64,000 nt of DNA. It comes from Castellaniella sp. GTDB lineage: Bacteria > Pseudomonadota > Gammaproteobacteria > Burkholderiales > Burkholderiaceae_B. A program made the position numbers and the translations under genes. This document shows positions 18,934-29,202 of the stretch, one piece after another (position 1 is the stretch's first letter; the number at the start of each line of letters is the position of its first letter). The stretch lies in NCBI GenBank assembly GCA_019104865.1, contig JAHRWZ010000032.1:1-64000 (forward strand), read 5' to 3'. The notes under the pieces were generated by a model. It saw nothing but the letters and a program-made list of their open reading frames with translations. It had not been told where the DNA came from and made no database searches.

Positions 18934-18957
18934 CTGTCATGAATCGGCCACTATAAT
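18934..18957 (+). promoter_or_regulatory. ppx promoter region with Pho-box-like sequence
   Basis: CTGTCATGAATCGGCCAC (18934-18951) matches a Pho box at 15 of 18 positions and is directly followed by TATAAT (18952-18957), 29 bases before the ppx ATG. The spacing does not fit PhoB activation through that -10, so if PhoB binds here it might repress ppx or activate from another -10. Confidence 0.4.
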
Positions 18958-18986
18958 CGCACAGTGCAACACTCTCGGGTAACCTC

Positions 18987-20477
18987 ATGGACGACCGGCT
19001 GGCATCGATCGACCTCGGATCCAACACTTTTCGACTATCCATCGGACGAATTGTGCGCCATGGCGGCGCTGTTCAGATCTATACCGAAGACAAACTCCGC
19101 GAACTGGTGGCCCTGGCCAGCGGCCTGGACGAGTACCAGCGCATCAACGCGCCCACCATCGCCCAGGCGCTGGCTGCCCTGCGGCGCTTCGGCGAACGGC
19201 TGAAGGGTTTCTCTCCCGACAATGTGCGCGCCGTCGCCACCAACACCTTCCGCGTGGCCCGCAACGCCGCCGAGATCCTGCCCGAGGCCGAACATGCCCT
19301 GGGTTTTCCCATCGAAATCATCTCCGGCCAGGAGGAAGCTCGCCTGATCTACCTGGGCGTGAGTCAATATCTGCCTCCCTCGCCGCATCGGCGCCTGGTG
19401 ATCGACATCGGCGGGGGCTCCACCGAATTCATCATCGGCCAAGGCGAGCAGCCGCAACAGCTGGCATCCCTGCAACTGGGCTGCACGAGCTGGACGCGGA
19501 AATTCTTCCCGCATGGCCACATCACCAAGGCACGCATGCACCAAGCCATCCTGGCGGCGCGCAGCACCATCGAATCCATCACCAGCTCCTACCGGCGCAT
19601 CGGCTGGCAAGAGGCCTACGGTTCATCAGGCACGGCCAAGGGCCTGCTGGCCATCCTGGTCGAAAACGGACTCAGCCCGGACGACATCACCCTCGACGGT
19701 CTGGAACGCCTGTCCGCCGCCCTCATCCGGGCCGGCGAAGCGCGCCTGCAGGACTGGGCCGGCCTGAAGCCGGAACGCGCTCCCGTCCTGGCGGGCGGTC
19801 TGGCCATCATGATCGCCGCGTTCCAGGAACTGGGCATCGAACACATGAACGCCGGCGAAGGCGCGCTGCGCGTCGGCGTCCTGCACGACCTGCTGGGCCG
19901 GGACTCGCACCATGACCGGCGCGACGAGACAGCCCGCCAGATGAGCAGCCGCTATCAGCTGGACGCCAAACAGGCCAATCACGTGCGCAATATCGCACTG
20001 CGGCTGTTCGACCAACTGGAGTTCCCGCCCCTGGCGGGGATATCCGAACTGCGCCGCGCGCTGGCCTGGACCGCCCAACTGCACGAGGTCGGCCTGGCCA
20101 TCGCCCGCAACGACTACCACAAGCACAGCGCCTACATCCTGGAACACGCCGACATGCCGGGATTTTCCCGCGACGACCAGCATTTGCTGGCGTTCCTGGC
20201 CCTGGGACACCAGGGCCGGCTGACCAAAGTCCGTCATTTCGAACCCGACCATGCGCAATGGCTGGCCCTGTGCTGCCTGCGTCTGGCCGTACTGTTGCTG
20301 CGGCGCCGCGAACCCGTCGATACATTGCCTTTCGGCATCCGCGCCCATGGCCAGACCGTCACCCTGTCGGTAAACGGCGACTGGCTGGATTCCCATCCCC
20401 TGAGCGGCTTTCTGCTGAAGACCGAGGTCGAGGTCTGGCGCAAGGCGGGCTTCATGCTGGAAATCAGCAAAAAATAG
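18987..20477 (+). CDS. ppx: Exopolyphosphatase Ppx/GppA family
   Basis: This 496-residue enzyme removes terminal phosphates from polyphosphate or pppGpp. It has the actin-like ATPase fold with a phosphate-1 motif (ASIDLGSNTFRLSIGR), a second glycine loop (VIDIGGGSTEFIIG), and a C-terminal HD-like helical domain beginning around residue 315. It is divergent from ppk, pairing polyphosphate synthesis with degradation. It ends only 4 bases from the convergent acyltransferase gene. Confidence 0.93.
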   Translation: MDDRLASIDLGSNTFRLSIGRIVRHGGAVQIYTEDKLRELVALASGLDEYQRINAPTIAQALAALRRFGERLKGFSPDNVRAVATNTFRVARNAAEILPEAEHALGFPIEIISGQEEARLIYLGVSQYLPPSPHRRLVIDIGGGSTEFIIGQGEQPQQLASLQLGCTSWTRKFFPHGHITKARMHQAILAARSTIESITSSYRRIGWQEAYGSSGTAKGLLAILVENGLSPDDITLDGLERLSAALIRAGEARLQDWAGLKPERAPVLAGGLAIMIAAFQELGIEHMNAGEGALRVGVLHDLLGRDSHHDRRDETARQMSSRYQLDAKQANHVRNIALRLFDQLEFPPLAGISELRRALAWTAQLHEVGLAIARNDYHKHSAYILEHADMPGFSRDDQHLLAFLALGHQGRLTKVRHFEPDHAQWLALCCLRLAVLLLRRREPVDTLPFGIRAHGQTVTLSVNGDWLDSHPLSGFLLKTEVEVWRKAGFMLEISKK

Positions 20478-20481
20478 GTTT

Positions 20482-21279
20482 TTACGGCATCCCGAAGTGC
20501 CGCCGATAGCGCTCTTCCAGCCATTCCAGATCCAGCAGGATCGGAAAATCCGCCGTGTGGAAATCCGGATCCCAGGCCGGGGCTCCGCAGATCGTCGCGC
20601 CCACCTTCAGATAGCCCTTGATCAGCGGAGGCACCCGGGCCGGCAGCGTGCTGTCCAGCCGATCGAGCGGATACGGATGCAGAGGCTGGATGCGCGGCGC
20701 ATCGGGGTGCCGCGCCATCAGATCCTGCGCCTTGCGCCAGACTTCCGACGCGGTCACTCCGTTATCCCGAAGGCTGACACTGGCGCAGCCCAGCATATAG
20801 CGGTAGCCACCCTGCCTCATGACCTGCGCCAGCCCCGACCACAGCAACATGATGGCCGTGCCGTCGCGAAACCGCGCATCGACGCAGGATCGCCCGATCT
20901 CCACCAGCTGGGGCATCAGCATCCGCAGCGGCTCCAGGTCGAATTCCGAGGCGGAATAATAGGTGCCGGCACGCCGGGCGGCTTCGGGCGTCAGCATCCG
21001 GTAGGTGCCTACGACCTGCCCGGACTGCGCGTCACGCACCATGAAGTGCATGCACCAGGGATCGAAGTGGTCCACATCGCGGTCGCCTTCCGCCTCTGGA
21101 AAATACGCGCCCATGTCCTCGGTGAAGACTCGAAAGCGCAGACGCTGGAGTTCCTCCAGCTCGGCTGGGGCCCGGGCGATACTCAGGGTCAGGCCGCCGG
21201 CCTCGACCCCAGGCCAGTCGATCAGTTCCATCGGGTACGGATGCGGTTGCGGTTGCAGCAGAGGCTGGCAGGCCAGCAT
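20482..21279 (-). CDS. GNAT-fold N-acyltransferase, OlsB-like
   Basis: The 265-residue protein matches the ornithine lipid OlsB/hemolysin-like acyltransferase family: LRFRVFTEDMGAYFPEAEGDRDVDHFDPWCMHFMV, then VGTYRMLTP and EIGRSCVDARFRDGTAIMLLWSGLAQVM. OlsB acylates ornithine with 3-hydroxyacyl-ACP in the first step of ornithine-lipid synthesis. The ATG at 21279 follows GGAGACTCCC. Phosphate-free lipids are often made during phosphate starvation, so its place beside pst and ppk-ppx fits. No OlsA partner is seen in the window. Confidence 0.75.
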   Translation of the reverse strand: MLACQPLLQPQPHPYPMELIDWPGVEAGGLTLSIARAPAELEELQRLRFRVFTEDMGAYFPEAEGDRDVDHFDPWCMHFMVRDAQSGQVVGTYRMLTPEAARRAGTYYSASEFDLEPLRMLMPQLVEIGRSCVDARFRDGTAIMLLWSGLAQVMRQGGYRYMLGCASVSLRDNGVTASEVWRKAQDLMARHPDAPRIQPLHPYPLDRLDSTLPARVPPLIKGYLKVGATICGAPAWDPDFHTADFPILLDLEWLEERYRRHFGMP

Positions 21280-21352
21280 GGGAGTCTCCGGAAGTCCAGG
21301 AAATGGAGACTATTGTGCCCGAACGATATGTCACTCATGCGACAGCGTGGAC

Positions 21353-22693
21353 TCAGGTGAGTTTGACGGCCACGAGCTGGCGCACGCCTTCTTCGGCCAA
21401 CGCGGGATCATCGGCCTCGACCATGAGGCGAAGCTTAGGTTCGGTGCCCGAAGCGCGAATCAGCACCCGGCCGCGATCGCCCAGTGTGGTCCGCACCGCG
21501 CGGGACGCAGCCTGCAGGCCGGCATGGGACTGCCAGTCCAGGCCCGGCGCCAAGGGTACATTCACCATTTTCTGCGCATACATGGTCAGGTCGGCCACCA
21601 GATCGGCCAGCGGCGCCTGCGCGTGACGGATCGCGGCAAGCACCTGCAGGGCGGCCACGATCCCGTCGCCGGTGGTATGCCGGTCCAGGCACAGCAGATG
21701 GCCGGAGCTTTCGCCCCCGAACAGCCAGCCATGCTGATGCAGCAGTTCGAGCACATAGCGGTCGCCCACACGCGCCCGTTCGAAGGGAACCCCCAGTTCG
21801 ATCATGCGGCGCTCGAAGCCGTAATTGGTCATCAACGTACCGACGACGCCATCGATCGGTTGCGTCCGTGCCCGATCGCGCACAATGGCGTAGAGCAGTT
21901 CGTCGCCGTTGTACAGCCGGCCAGTGGCGTCCACCATCTGCAGACGGTCGGCGTCCCCATCCAGGGCAATGCCCAGATCGGCGCCCTGGGCCGCCACTGC
22001 GGCCACCAGCGTTTCCGGGTGTGTGGCACCGACCTTCTCGTTGATGTTGAAGCCATCCGGCTCGCAACCAATGACGCTCACGTCCGCGCCCAGTTCGCGG
22101 AAGACATGAGGCGCGATGTGGTAGGCGGCGCCGTTCGCGGCATCCACCACAATCTTCAGCCCCTGCAGATCGAGTTCGTTGGGAAACGTGCTCTTGCAGA
22201 ATTCGATGTAGCGGCCCGCCGCGTCGCTGATGCGGCGCGCACGCCCGAGTCCCGCCGAATCGGCACAGCCGACCGGCTGCTCGATCATGGCTTCGATGGC
22301 GGCTTCGGTTTCATCGGGCAGCTTGGCGCCCGCCGAAGAGAAGAACTTGATGCCGTTGTCGTAATGAGGATTATGCGATGCGCTGATGACGATGCCGGCG
22401 GCCAGGCGCCAGGCGCGCGTCAGGTAAGCCACTGCGGGCGTCGGGATGGGACCGGCCAGGAGCACATCGACCCCTGCGGCCGACAGACCCGCCTCGAGCG
22501 CGGATTCCAGCATGTAGCCGGAAATGCGCGTGTCTTTTCCGATCACCACCGTCGGGCGGCCGGTCGTCACGGCGCCCTGAGCGAGCACACGGCCAGCGGC
22601 ATAGCCCAGACGCAAGGCGAACTCGGCATTGATGCGGTCACCCCCGACTATGCCCCGGACCCCGTCGGTCCCGAAATATCGACGTGCGGTCAT
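21353..22693 (-). CDS. glmM: Phosphoglucosamine mutase
   Basis: This 446-residue enzyme converts glucosamine-6-phosphate to glucosamine-1-phosphate for peptidoglycan and LPS synthesis. The catalytic loop [12 protein letters not shown] carries the phospho-serine (about S106), the metal loop is DGDADR, and the C-terminal phosphate site is [14 protein letters not shown]. The start overlaps the folP stop by 4 bases (ATGA). folP-glmM downstream of ftsH is a conserved proteobacterial order. Confidence 0.97.
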   Translation of the reverse strand: MTARRYFGTDGVRGIVGGDRINAEFALRLGYAAGRVLAQGAVTTGRPTVVIGKDTRISGYMLESALEAGLSAAGVDVLLAGPIPTPAVAYLTRAWRLAAGIVISASHNPHYDNGIKFFSSAGAKLPDETEAAIEAMIEQPVGCADSAGLGRARRISDAAGRYIEFCKSTFPNELDLQGLKIVVDAANGAAYHIAPHVFRELGADVSVIGCEPDGFNINEKVGATHPETLVAAVAAQGADLGIALDGDADRLQMVDATGRLYNGDELLYAIVRDRARTQPIDGVVGTLMTNYGFERRMIELGVPFERARVGDRYVLELLHQHGWLFGGESSGHLLCLDRHTTGDGIVAALQVLAAIRHAQAPLADLVADLTMYAQKMVNVPLAPGLDWQSHAGLQAASRAVRTTLGDRGRVLIRASGTEPKLRLMVEADDPALAEEGVRQLVAVKLT

Positions 22694-23529
22694 GCACGAA
22701 CTCCTTGTTCAACGGCCGACCAGACCCGCAAGGCATCCACGGTATCGGCCACATCATGAACGCGCAGGATATGCGCCCCCCGCATCGCGCCCGCCAGGGC
22801 GGCGGCAACACTGCCCCCGAGCCGCCGGTCGGCCGGACGCCCGGTCACCGCACCGATCATGGATTTACGCGATAAGCCGATGAGGCTGGGGTATTCGTCC
22901 CCCATGACCTGCGGCAACTGGCGCAGTAAGGCGTAATTGTGCGCCACTGTCTTGCCAAAGCCAAACCCCGGATCAAGCACGATCCGGTCCGCCGACACCC
23001 CGGCATCGCGCAGACGCCGGGCCCCGTTTGCCAGATAGTCCCGGATTTCCGCCACCACATCACCGTAGTCCGGATCCTGCTGCATGGTGCGGGGTTCGCC
23101 GAGCATGTGCATCAGGCACAGGCCGCAGGCGGAATCCCGCACCGCGTCGATGGCCCCGGGCACCGTGAAGCCCCCGATGTCGTTGATCATGTCGGCACCG
23201 GCCAGCACAGACGCCCGCATGACTTCCGGCTTGCAGGTATCGATGGACAGAGGCACCCCACATTCGGCAAGCTCCTGGATCACCGGCAGAACGCGGCGCA
23301 GTTCCTCGTCCACCGAGACGGCCTGGGCGCCGGGCCGGGTGGATTCGCCACCGATATCCAGCAGGTCGGCACCCTCGTCGATGAGACGCAGCCCGTGCGC
23401 CACAGCCTCATCCGTCCGGAAATGGGTATTGCCGTCGGAAAACGAGTCGGGGGTGACGTTGACGATCCCCATCACCAGCGGGCGTTCCAGAGACAGCTGG
23501 AAACGCCCGCACTGAAGAAATGACTGCAT
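22690..23529 (-). CDS. folP: Dihydropteroate synthase
   Basis: The enzyme is 279 residues from the ATG at 23529 ([20 protein letters not shown]). It joins p-aminobenzoate to dihydropterin pyrophosphate in folate synthesis and is the sulfonamide target. Signatures are [34 protein letters not shown] and [12 protein letters not shown] longer upstream frame overlaps ftsH and is rejected. It is part of a minus-strand ftsH-folP-glmM cluster. Confidence 0.97.
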   Translation of the reverse strand: MQSFLQCGRFQLSLERPLVMGIVNVTPDSFSDGNTHFRTDEAVAHGLRLIDEGADLLDIGGESTRPGAQAVSVDEELRRVLPVIQELAECGVPLSIDTCKPEVMRASVLAGADMINDIGGFTVPGAIDAVRDSACGLCLMHMLGEPRTMQQDPDYGDVVAEIRDYLANGARRLRDAGVSADRIVLDPGFGFGKTVAHNYALLRQLPQVMGDEYPSLIGLSRKSMIGAVTGRPADRRLGGSVAAALAGAMRGAHILRVHDVADTVDALRVWSAVEQGVRA

Positions 23530-23549
23530 GAACGATCCGCGAGATCCGG

Positions 23550-25457
23550 TCAGACGGGAGTGGTGGCAGGACCCTTGTCCTGGCTGGCGGCAGGCTGGCC
23601 GGACGGCGGCGTCTGCGGCGTGTCGCTGCCCGACGACGGCGGATGCGGCGCGCGTGGGGGGCGGCCCGCCATGATGTCGTCGATCTGCTCGGCATCGATG
23701 GTTTCCCATTCGAGCAGGGCGTTGGCCATGACGTGCATCTTGTCCTGGTTGGATTCGATCAGGTCGCGAGCCACACGATATTGTTCATCGATGATGCTGC
23801 GGATTTCCGAATCGACCTTCTGCATGGTGGCCTCGGACACATGCGTGGTTTTCGTCACGCTGCGTCCCAGGAAGACTTCACCTTCGTTCTCGGCGTACAC
23901 CACGGGGCCCAGCGAATCCGTCATGCCATAGCGGGTCACGATGTCGCGGGCGATCGCGGTGGCGCGCTCGAAATCGTTCGAGGCGCCCGTCGTCATCTGG
24001 TGCATGAAGACTTCTTCGGCGATGCGACCCCCGAAGAGCACGGCGATGGTGTTGAGCAGCCGGTCCTTGTCCATGCTGTAGCGATCATTTTCGGGCAGCT
24101 GCATGGTCACCCCCAGCGCGCGGCCGCGCGGAATGATGGTGACTTTGTGGACGGGGTCGGTCGTGGGCAGCATGCGCGCCACCAGGGCGTGGCCCGATTC
24201 ATGATAGGCGGTATTGCGGCGCTCTTCCTCGGGCATGATCAGGGAACGGCGCTCGGCCCCCATGATGATCTTGTCCTTGGCTTTTTCCAGATCGCTCATG
24301 TCGACCGTACGGCCATTGCGCCGGGCAGCGAACAGGGCCCCCTCGTTGATCAGGTTGGCCAGGTCGGCACCGGAAAAACCGGGTGTGCCACGTGCCAGCA
24401 CGTTGGCGTCCACGTCCTGCGCAATGGGGACCTTGCGCATGTGGACCTTCAGGATCTGTTCGCGCCCGCGGATGTCGGGCAGCGAGACGACCACCTGGCG
24501 ATCGAAGCGGCCCGGACGCAACAGCGCCGGATCCAGCACATCGGGACGGTTGGTGGCGGCAATGACCAGCACACCCTGGCCGGTCTCGAAACCGTCCATT
24601 TCCACCAGCAACTGGTTCAGCGTCTGTTCGCGTTCGTCGTTGCCGCCGCCCAGGCCGGCGCCGCGCTGACGGCCCACCGCGTCGATTTCATCGATGAAGA
24701 TGATGCAAGGCGATTGCTTTTTCGCGTTCTCGAACATGTCGCGCACGCGGGCCGCGCCCACGCCGACGAACATTTCGACGAAGTCGGAACCGGAAATGCT
24801 GAAGAACGGGACCTTGGCCTCGCCGGCGATGGCCTTGGCCAGCAGTGTTTTACCCGTGCCCGGAGGGCCGACCATCAGCACGCCGCGCGGAATACGCCCT
24901 CCCAGGCGCTGGAATTTGGTGGGATCGCGCAGGAAGTCGACCAGTTCCTGGACGTCTTCCTTGGCCTCGTCGCAGCCGGCGACATCCGCGAAGGTGATGT
25001 TGTTGTTGTTTTCATCCATCATGCGGGCGCGGGATTTTCCGAAGCTGAACGCCCCGCCCTTTCCGCCGCCTTGCATCTGGCGCATGAAGAAAATCCACAC
25101 CCCGATCAGCAACAGCATCGGGAACCAGGAAATGAACAGGCTGGTGAGGAAGGACGGTTCTTCGCGGGCCTTGCCGGACACCTGCACGCCGTCTTTCACC
25201 AGTTCGGGAACCATCCACAGATCGCCGGGCGAGGTCAGGCTATAGGCACGGCCGGAGTCGGGCGTGACGTAGATGGTATCGCCCTGAATGTCGACCTTGT
25301 TGATCCGGCCGGCGCGCGCGTCGTTCATGAACTGCGTGTAGGTCACGGTGTCGGAGCCCGAAACGGGACGCCCGTCGAACTGTTTGAACACCGTAAAGAG
25401 CACGAGCGCGATCACCAGCCAGACCGCGATCTTGGAAAACGAGTTGTTCAAAGCCAA
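23550..25457 (-). CDS. ftsH: ATP-dependent zinc metalloprotease FtsH
   Basis: This 635-residue membrane-anchored AAA+ protease degrades unassembled membrane proteins and regulators such as LpxC. It has two transmembrane helices (about 8-25 and 107-127), Walker A GPPGTGKT (197-204), Walker [12 protein letters not shown], the second region of homology near RPGRFDRQ, and a zinc site HESGH in the peptidase domain. The C-terminus is an unusually proline- and serine-rich tail. It lies between rlmE and folP in the conserved order. Confidence 0.98.
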   Translation of the reverse strand: MALNNSFSKIAVWLVIALVLFTVFKQFDGRPVSGSDTVTYTQFMNDARAGRINKVDIQGDTIYVTPDSGRAYSLTSPGDLWMVPELVKDGVQVSGKAREEPSFLTSLFISWFPMLLLIGVWIFFMRQMQGGGKGGAFSFGKSRARMMDENNNNITFADVAGCDEAKEDVQELVDFLRDPTKFQRLGGRIPRGVLMVGPPGTGKTLLAKAIAGEAKVPFFSISGSDFVEMFVGVGAARVRDMFENAKKQSPCIIFIDEIDAVGRQRGAGLGGGNDEREQTLNQLLVEMDGFETGQGVLVIAATNRPDVLDPALLRPGRFDRQVVVSLPDIRGREQILKVHMRKVPIAQDVDANVLARGTPGFSGADLANLINEGALFAARRNGRTVDMSDLEKAKDKIIMGAERRSLIMPEEERRNTAYHESGHALVARMLPTTDPVHKVTIIPRGRALGVTMQLPENDRYSMDKDRLLNTIAVLFGGRIAEEVFMHQMTTGASNDFERATAIARDIVTRYGMTDSLGPVVYAENEGEVFLGRSVTKTTHVSEATMQKVDSEIRSIIDEQYRVARDLIESNQDKMHVMANALLEWETIDAEQIDDIMAGRPPRAPHPPSSGSDTPQTPPSGQPAASQDKGPATTPV

Positions 25458-25582
25458 CCTCCTGGGTTTTACTGCTGCCGGCCTGTCACCCGCCCCCGTG
25501 TGCGGTTACAACAAGCTGACAAATACGTCAATGCTTCATTCTACCTGAATCCACCAACTGGCCGCAGAGGGCCTGCAGGCGG

Positions 25583-26236
25583 TCAGACCGCCCTGTCGCG
25601 GGGGGCTTTGAGCCCCCGCCCGACCAGGAACGTCTCGGAGGATTCGTCCCGCGACGCCTTGGGCTTGCGCTCGACCACCCGCACGAAATGCTGTTTGAAG
25701 GCCTGCACGATCTGCGAAAAGCCGCTGCCGTGAAAGGCCTTGACGATCAGCGCGCCATCCGGCTTCAGGTGATCGCAGGCGAATTCCAGCGCGAGTTCGC
25801 AGACGTGGGCGATGCGGGCGGAATCCGCCGAAGCCACACCGGATAAATTGGGGGCCATATCGGAAATCACAAGGTCCACCGGCTGGCCCCGCAGGCCGTC
25901 GCGCAACTGCTGCAGCACCTCGTCGTCCCGGAAGTCGCCCTGGATGAATTCGACGCCGGCGATGGGTTCCATGGGGAGCAGATCCAGCGCCACGATGCGC
26001 CCGTCGATCGCCCCGCCAGCCGCCGCCAGCCGCTCGCGCACAACCTGCGACCAACTGCCGGGCGTCGCGCCCAGATCGATGACCACATCCCCCCGGCGCA
26101 GCAGCCGTTCGGCTTCCAGGATTTCGATGAGCTTGAAGGCCGCGCGCGCCCGATAACCCTTCTGTTGCGCCATTTTGACGTAAGGATCATTAATATGCCG
26201 ATGCACCCAGGCTTGGGAGAATTTTTTCTTGGCCAT
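25583..26236 (-). CDS. rlmE: 23S rRNA 2'-O-ribose U2552 methyltransferase
   Basis: The enzyme is 217 residues from the ATG at 26236 ([20 protein letters not shown]). It methylates U2552 of 23S rRNA late in large-subunit assembly. The SAM motif [26 protein letters not shown] and the catalytic Lys in [10 protein letters not shown] are present. Only 17 bases separate its start codon from that of the divergent yhbY gene, leaving little room for a leader, and the sequence before the ATG gives only a weak CGGGA. Confidence 0.95.
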   Translation of the reverse strand: MAKKKFSQAWVHRHINDPYVKMAQQKGYRARAAFKLIEILEAERLLRRGDVVIDLGATPGSWSQVVRERLAAAGGAIDGRIVALDLLPMEPIAGVEFIQGDFRDDEVLQQLRDGLRGQPVDLVISDMAPNLSGVASADSARIAHVCELALEFACDHLKPDGALIVKAFHGSGFSQIVQAFKQHFVRVVERKPKASRDESSETFLVGRGLKAPRDRAV

Positions 26237-26253
26237 TCCCGTACAATTCCAGT

Positions 26254-26895
26254 ATGCCGAAACTCGAACTGACCTCTCAGCAGCGCAGCGCCCTGCGCGC
26301 TGCCGCACACCCCCTGCACCCCGTCGTCCTGATTGGCGATCGCGGCTTGACCGACGCCGTACTGGGTGAAATCGACCGCAGCCTGGCGGCTCATGAACTG
26401 ATCAAGGTCCGCGTGGCCGGGGCAGAGCGCGAAGATCGCGAAGCGATGCTCGAGGCCATCTGCGAAGCGCTGTCCTGCGCCGCAGTGCACCATCTCGGCA
26501 AAACGCTGATTATCTATCGTCCCGACGTGCTTGCGCAACAGGCTGCCGCGGCGGCGGAAAACGCCACACGGGCGATCCGCAAGAAGACCGAACCCTACGT
26601 GCCCAAAAAACAGGCGGCCCGCCCGGCCGCCGGCAAGCCAGCAGCCCGGTCCTCGTCTGAAAAACCGGATGCTCGGTCGCGTCGCACGACATCGGAAGAC
26701 GCGCCCGGCCGACAAGGCCGGGGCTCGCGGGACGACCGCGGGGCGGATTCCCAGGGCCGGCCCACCGCGCATCAGGCCCGGCCTGCCCGCGCGGGCCGCC
26801 CAGGGGCCAGTGCCGCGCACGGGATCCCTCGCCGCAGCAGTGGCAGCGCGCTGTCACTACGCGCCGGGGCACGGCGCAACCGCAATCCGCGCTAA
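26254..26895 (+). CDS. yhbY: YhbY/CRM-domain RNA-binding protein with basic tail
   Basis: Residues 1-98 form a YhbY (CRS1-YhbY, CRM) RNA-binding domain: [28 protein letters not shown], then LIKVRVAG and [10 protein letters not shown]. YhbY associates with pre-50S ribosomes. The remaining 115 residues are a low-complexity Arg/Ala/Pro/Gly-rich basic tail absent from E. coli YhbY (97 residues). A -10-like TACAAT ends 6 bases before the ATG, so the transcript may be nearly leaderless. A strong hairpin terminator follows the stop. Confidence 0.88.
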   Translation: MPKLELTSQQRSALRAAAHPLHPVVLIGDRGLTDAVLGEIDRSLAAHELIKVRVAGAEREDREAMLEAICEALSCAAVHHLGKTLIIYRPDVLAQQAAAAAENATRAIRKKTEPYVPKKQAARPAAGKPAARSSSEKPDARSRRTTSEDAPGRQGRGSRDDRGADSQGRPTAHQARPARAGRPGASAAHGIPRRSSGSALSLRAGARRNRNPR

Positions 26896-26910
26896 GCCGC
26901 CCACATCGGC

Positions 26911-26963
26911 AAACGGCCCGGGCCTGCCATCACGATTCATCGGATGGCAGGCCCGGGCCGTTT
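26911..26963. terminator. Bidirectional terminator between yhbY and greA
   Basis: A perfect 21-bp inverted repeat (26911-26931 and 26943-26963) with an 11-base loop lies between convergent yhbY and greA. The arms end in AAAC/GTTT, giving short U tracts in both directions. Confidence 0.8.
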
Positions 26964-26985
26964 CGTGTCACGCCAGGCAAATACC

Positions 26986-27462
26986 TTATTGGTAACTGAC
27001 CGAACGGACCTCGAATTCCCGCACGCCGGCAGGGGCGCGCACTTCGACGACATCGCCCTCGCTCTTGCCGATGAGGGCACGGGCGACCGGACTGGACACG
27101 GAAATCATGTTGGCGCGGATGTCCGCTTCCAGGTCGCCGACGATCTGATAGGTCAGACGCTCGCCGGATTCCAGATCCTCGATTTCGACGGTGGCCCCGA
27201 ACACCGCCTGCCCTTGGACATCCAGATCGGCGGGATTGATGATCTGGGCGTTGGACAGCGTGCCTTCCAGTTCCTGGATGCGGCCTTCGATGAAGCCCTG
27301 GCGCTCGCGCGCGGCATCATATTCGGCGTTTTCAGACAAGTCGCCCTGGGCACGCGCCTCGGCGATGGCGTTGATGACTTCGGGGCGCTCGACTGTCTTC
27401 AGACGGTGCAATTCGGCTTGTAAGCGCTCTGCCCCGCGAGCTGTCAAAGGGATCGCAGACAT
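26986..27462 (-). CDS. greA: Transcription elongation factor GreA
   Basis: The protein is 158 residues from the ATG at 27462, which follows AGGAAC. GreA rescues backtracked RNA polymerase by stimulating transcript cleavage. The coiled coil carries the acidic tip ([15 protein letters not shown]) and the C-terminal domain is FKBP-like ([23 protein letters not shown]). A terminator-like hairpin stands just upstream in its leader. Confidence 0.97.
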   Translation of the reverse strand: MSAIPLTARGAERLQAELHRLKTVERPEVINAIAEARAQGDLSENAEYDAARERQGFIEGRIQELEGTLSNAQIINPADLDVQGQAVFGATVEIEDLESGERLTYQIVGDLEADIRANMISVSSPVARALIGKSEGDVVEVRAPAGVREFEVRSVSYQ

Positions 27463-27478
27463 AGTTCCTGACTCAAAG

Positions 27479-27506
27479 TAAAAGACGCCCCACGCGCGGG
27501 GGCGCC
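27479..27506 (-). terminator. Terminator-like hairpin in the greA leader
   Basis: On the minus strand GGCGCCCC, loop CGCGCGT and GGGGCGTC (one mismatch) are followed by TTTTAC, only about 17 bases before the greA ATG. It resembles an intrinsic terminator between the greA promoter and its coding region. E. coli greA has a leader terminator that yields GraL transcripts, so attenuation is plausible here. Confidence 0.6.
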
Positions 27507-27647
27507 TGACAACAAGATTAAGACGAAGATCGGGTGAAAAAACCCGTCGCCGGAAACGAAGCGGCCTGACCGGTGGGGCCCCTCGGGGCCATGGGTGGCG
27601 GGTTTGATTCCCTGCGCCTGACCGATGTGGTCTGCTGGCACGCTCGT

Positions 27648-27672
27648 GAAAAACCCCGGCCAAAACCGGGGT
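27648..27672 (-). terminator. Intrinsic terminator downstream of uraA
   Basis: ACCCCGG, a six-base loop and CCGGGGT are followed on the minus strand by a run of T. It is 75 bases after the uraA stop and would insulate greA from uraA transcription. Confidence 0.8.
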
Positions 27673-27746
27673 GCTGAGGCTATTGTGGTCAATCTGCCGG
27701 GAAAAAGCAAGCCCGCCGTGCTTTCCCCGGCGGGTCCTTCCACCGA

Positions 27747-29069
27747 TCAGGCTGCTGCCGCCTTGCGACCGCGCAGCACCGCATACAGGATGATCGCCCC
27801 GAAGGTCGCGGTGCCGATGCCGTCGAGCTTGAAGCCGCCGATGTCCACAGAGAAATTCCCGGCTCCCAGAACCAACGTGACGGCGGCCACGATCAGGTTG
27901 CGGTTGTCGCTGAAATCGACCTGGTTCACCACCCAGATGCGGGCGCCGGCGATGGCGATCAGACCGAACACGACCACCGCCATGCCGCCCAGCACAGGCG
28001 CCGGGATGGCCTGGATCACGGCGCCGAACTTGGGCGAAAAGCCCAGCAGCAACGCCACCAGCGCGGCGACGACGAAAACCAGGGTGGAATAGATCTTGGT
28101 GACGGTCATGACACCGATGTTTTCCGCGTAGGTGGTCACGCCCGTGCCACCCAGCGAACCCGAGATCATGGTCGCCACCCCGTCACCCAGGAGGGCGCGG
28201 CCCAGATAGCGGTCCAGGTTCTGACCGGTCATGGCGCTGACCGCCTTGATGTGGCCCAGATTTTCCGCCACCAGGATAATGGCGACCGGGGCAATGACGC
28301 TGATGGCATGCGCCTGGAAGACCGGCGCGGTCAGCTTCGGCAGCCCCAACCAGGGCGCCGCGACGATGGCGGAAACGTCGATCGGCTTGCCCAGCCCCAG
28401 ACCATTGGTCAGAATGGCGTACAGGATGCAGGCCAAAAGGAGCCCCACCAGGATCAGCAGCCGTTGCACCAGCCCGCGCGTGTAGACAGCCACGCCGCCC
28501 ACGCACAGGATGGTCAGCAGGGCCATGGCCGACTCGAACAGCGAACCACCCATAGCGTTCTTTGCCGCCAGGGGCGCCAGATTCAGGCCGATCACGGCCA
28601 CGACGGCACCGGTCACCACAGGCGGCATCCAACGATCGATCCAGTCGGCGGCCGCCCCCTGGCGGGCATTGGCCAGCATGGTCAGCAGACCGATACCGGA
28701 ATAAATCAGGCCGCACACGATGATCGCCCCCAGAGCCACCCCGATGTTCAGGTTCGGGCCGCTGCCGGAATAACCGCTGACGGCGATCACGCCGCCGATG
28801 AAGGCGAAGCTGGAACCCAGGTAGCTGGGCACCCGGCCCCCGACAAACAGAAAGAAGATCAGTGTCCCCACCCCGGACATGAGGATCGCCATGTTGGGAT
28901 CGAAGCCCATGATGAGCGGCGCCAGGATGGTCGAGCCGAACATGGCGACGACGTGCTGGGCCCCCATGGCCACGGTCTGCGGCAGGGGCATGGTTTCATC
29001 GGGCTGCACGACGGCGCCGTCGGCTGTGCCTGAAACGCGGCGCCAACGGGGAAAGTAGGTATCGGACAT
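27747..29069 (-). CDS. uraA: Uracil/xanthine permease family (UraA-like)
   Basis: The transporter is 440 residues from the ATG at 29069 ([14 protein letters not shown]). It has about 14 hydrophobic segments of the NCS2 nucleobase-cation symporter family. Characteristic motifs include [18 protein letters not shown] near the N-terminus, [19 protein letters not shown] with the substrate Glu, and [15 protein letters not shown]. Uracil uptake is the most likely role. A longer frame upstream overlaps the LysR gene and is rejected. No pyrimidine regulatory site is recognised. Confidence 0.9.
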   Translation of the reverse strand: MSDTYFPRWRRVSGTADGAVVQPDETMPLPQTVAMGAQHVVAMFGSTILAPLIMGFDPNMAILMSGVGTLIFFLFVGGRVPSYLGSSFAFIGGVIAVSGYSGSGPNLNIGVALGAIIVCGLIYSGIGLLTMLANARQGAAADWIDRWMPPVVTGAVVAVIGLNLAPLAAKNAMGGSLFESAMALLTILCVGGVAVYTRGLVQRLLILVGLLLACILYAILTNGLGLGKPIDVSAIVAAPWLGLPKLTAPVFQAHAISVIAPVAIILVAENLGHIKAVSAMTGQNLDRYLGRALLGDGVATMISGSLGGTGVTTYAENIGVMTVTKIYSTLVFVVAALVALLLGFSPKFGAVIQAIPAPVLGGMAVVVFGLIAIAGARIWVVNQVDFSDNRNLIVAAVTLVLGAGNFSVDIGGFKLDGIGTATFGAIILYAVLRGRKAAAA

Positions 29070-29202
29070 GGATGCTCGGCCCGTGGGGCCGTCAGAAAGG
29101 GGAAGGTTGAAATTTCGTCGCAAGTGTACGGTGCCACCCGCACACACCGCAAGACAACCCAGATAGGAGTACTGCCAGCCGGAGCAAACGCGTGGCCGCC
29201 AC

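Noticed and set aside
23643-25733. A 696-codon frame antisense to ftsH
   Set aside because: Shadow of a complete ftsH; no domain recognised.
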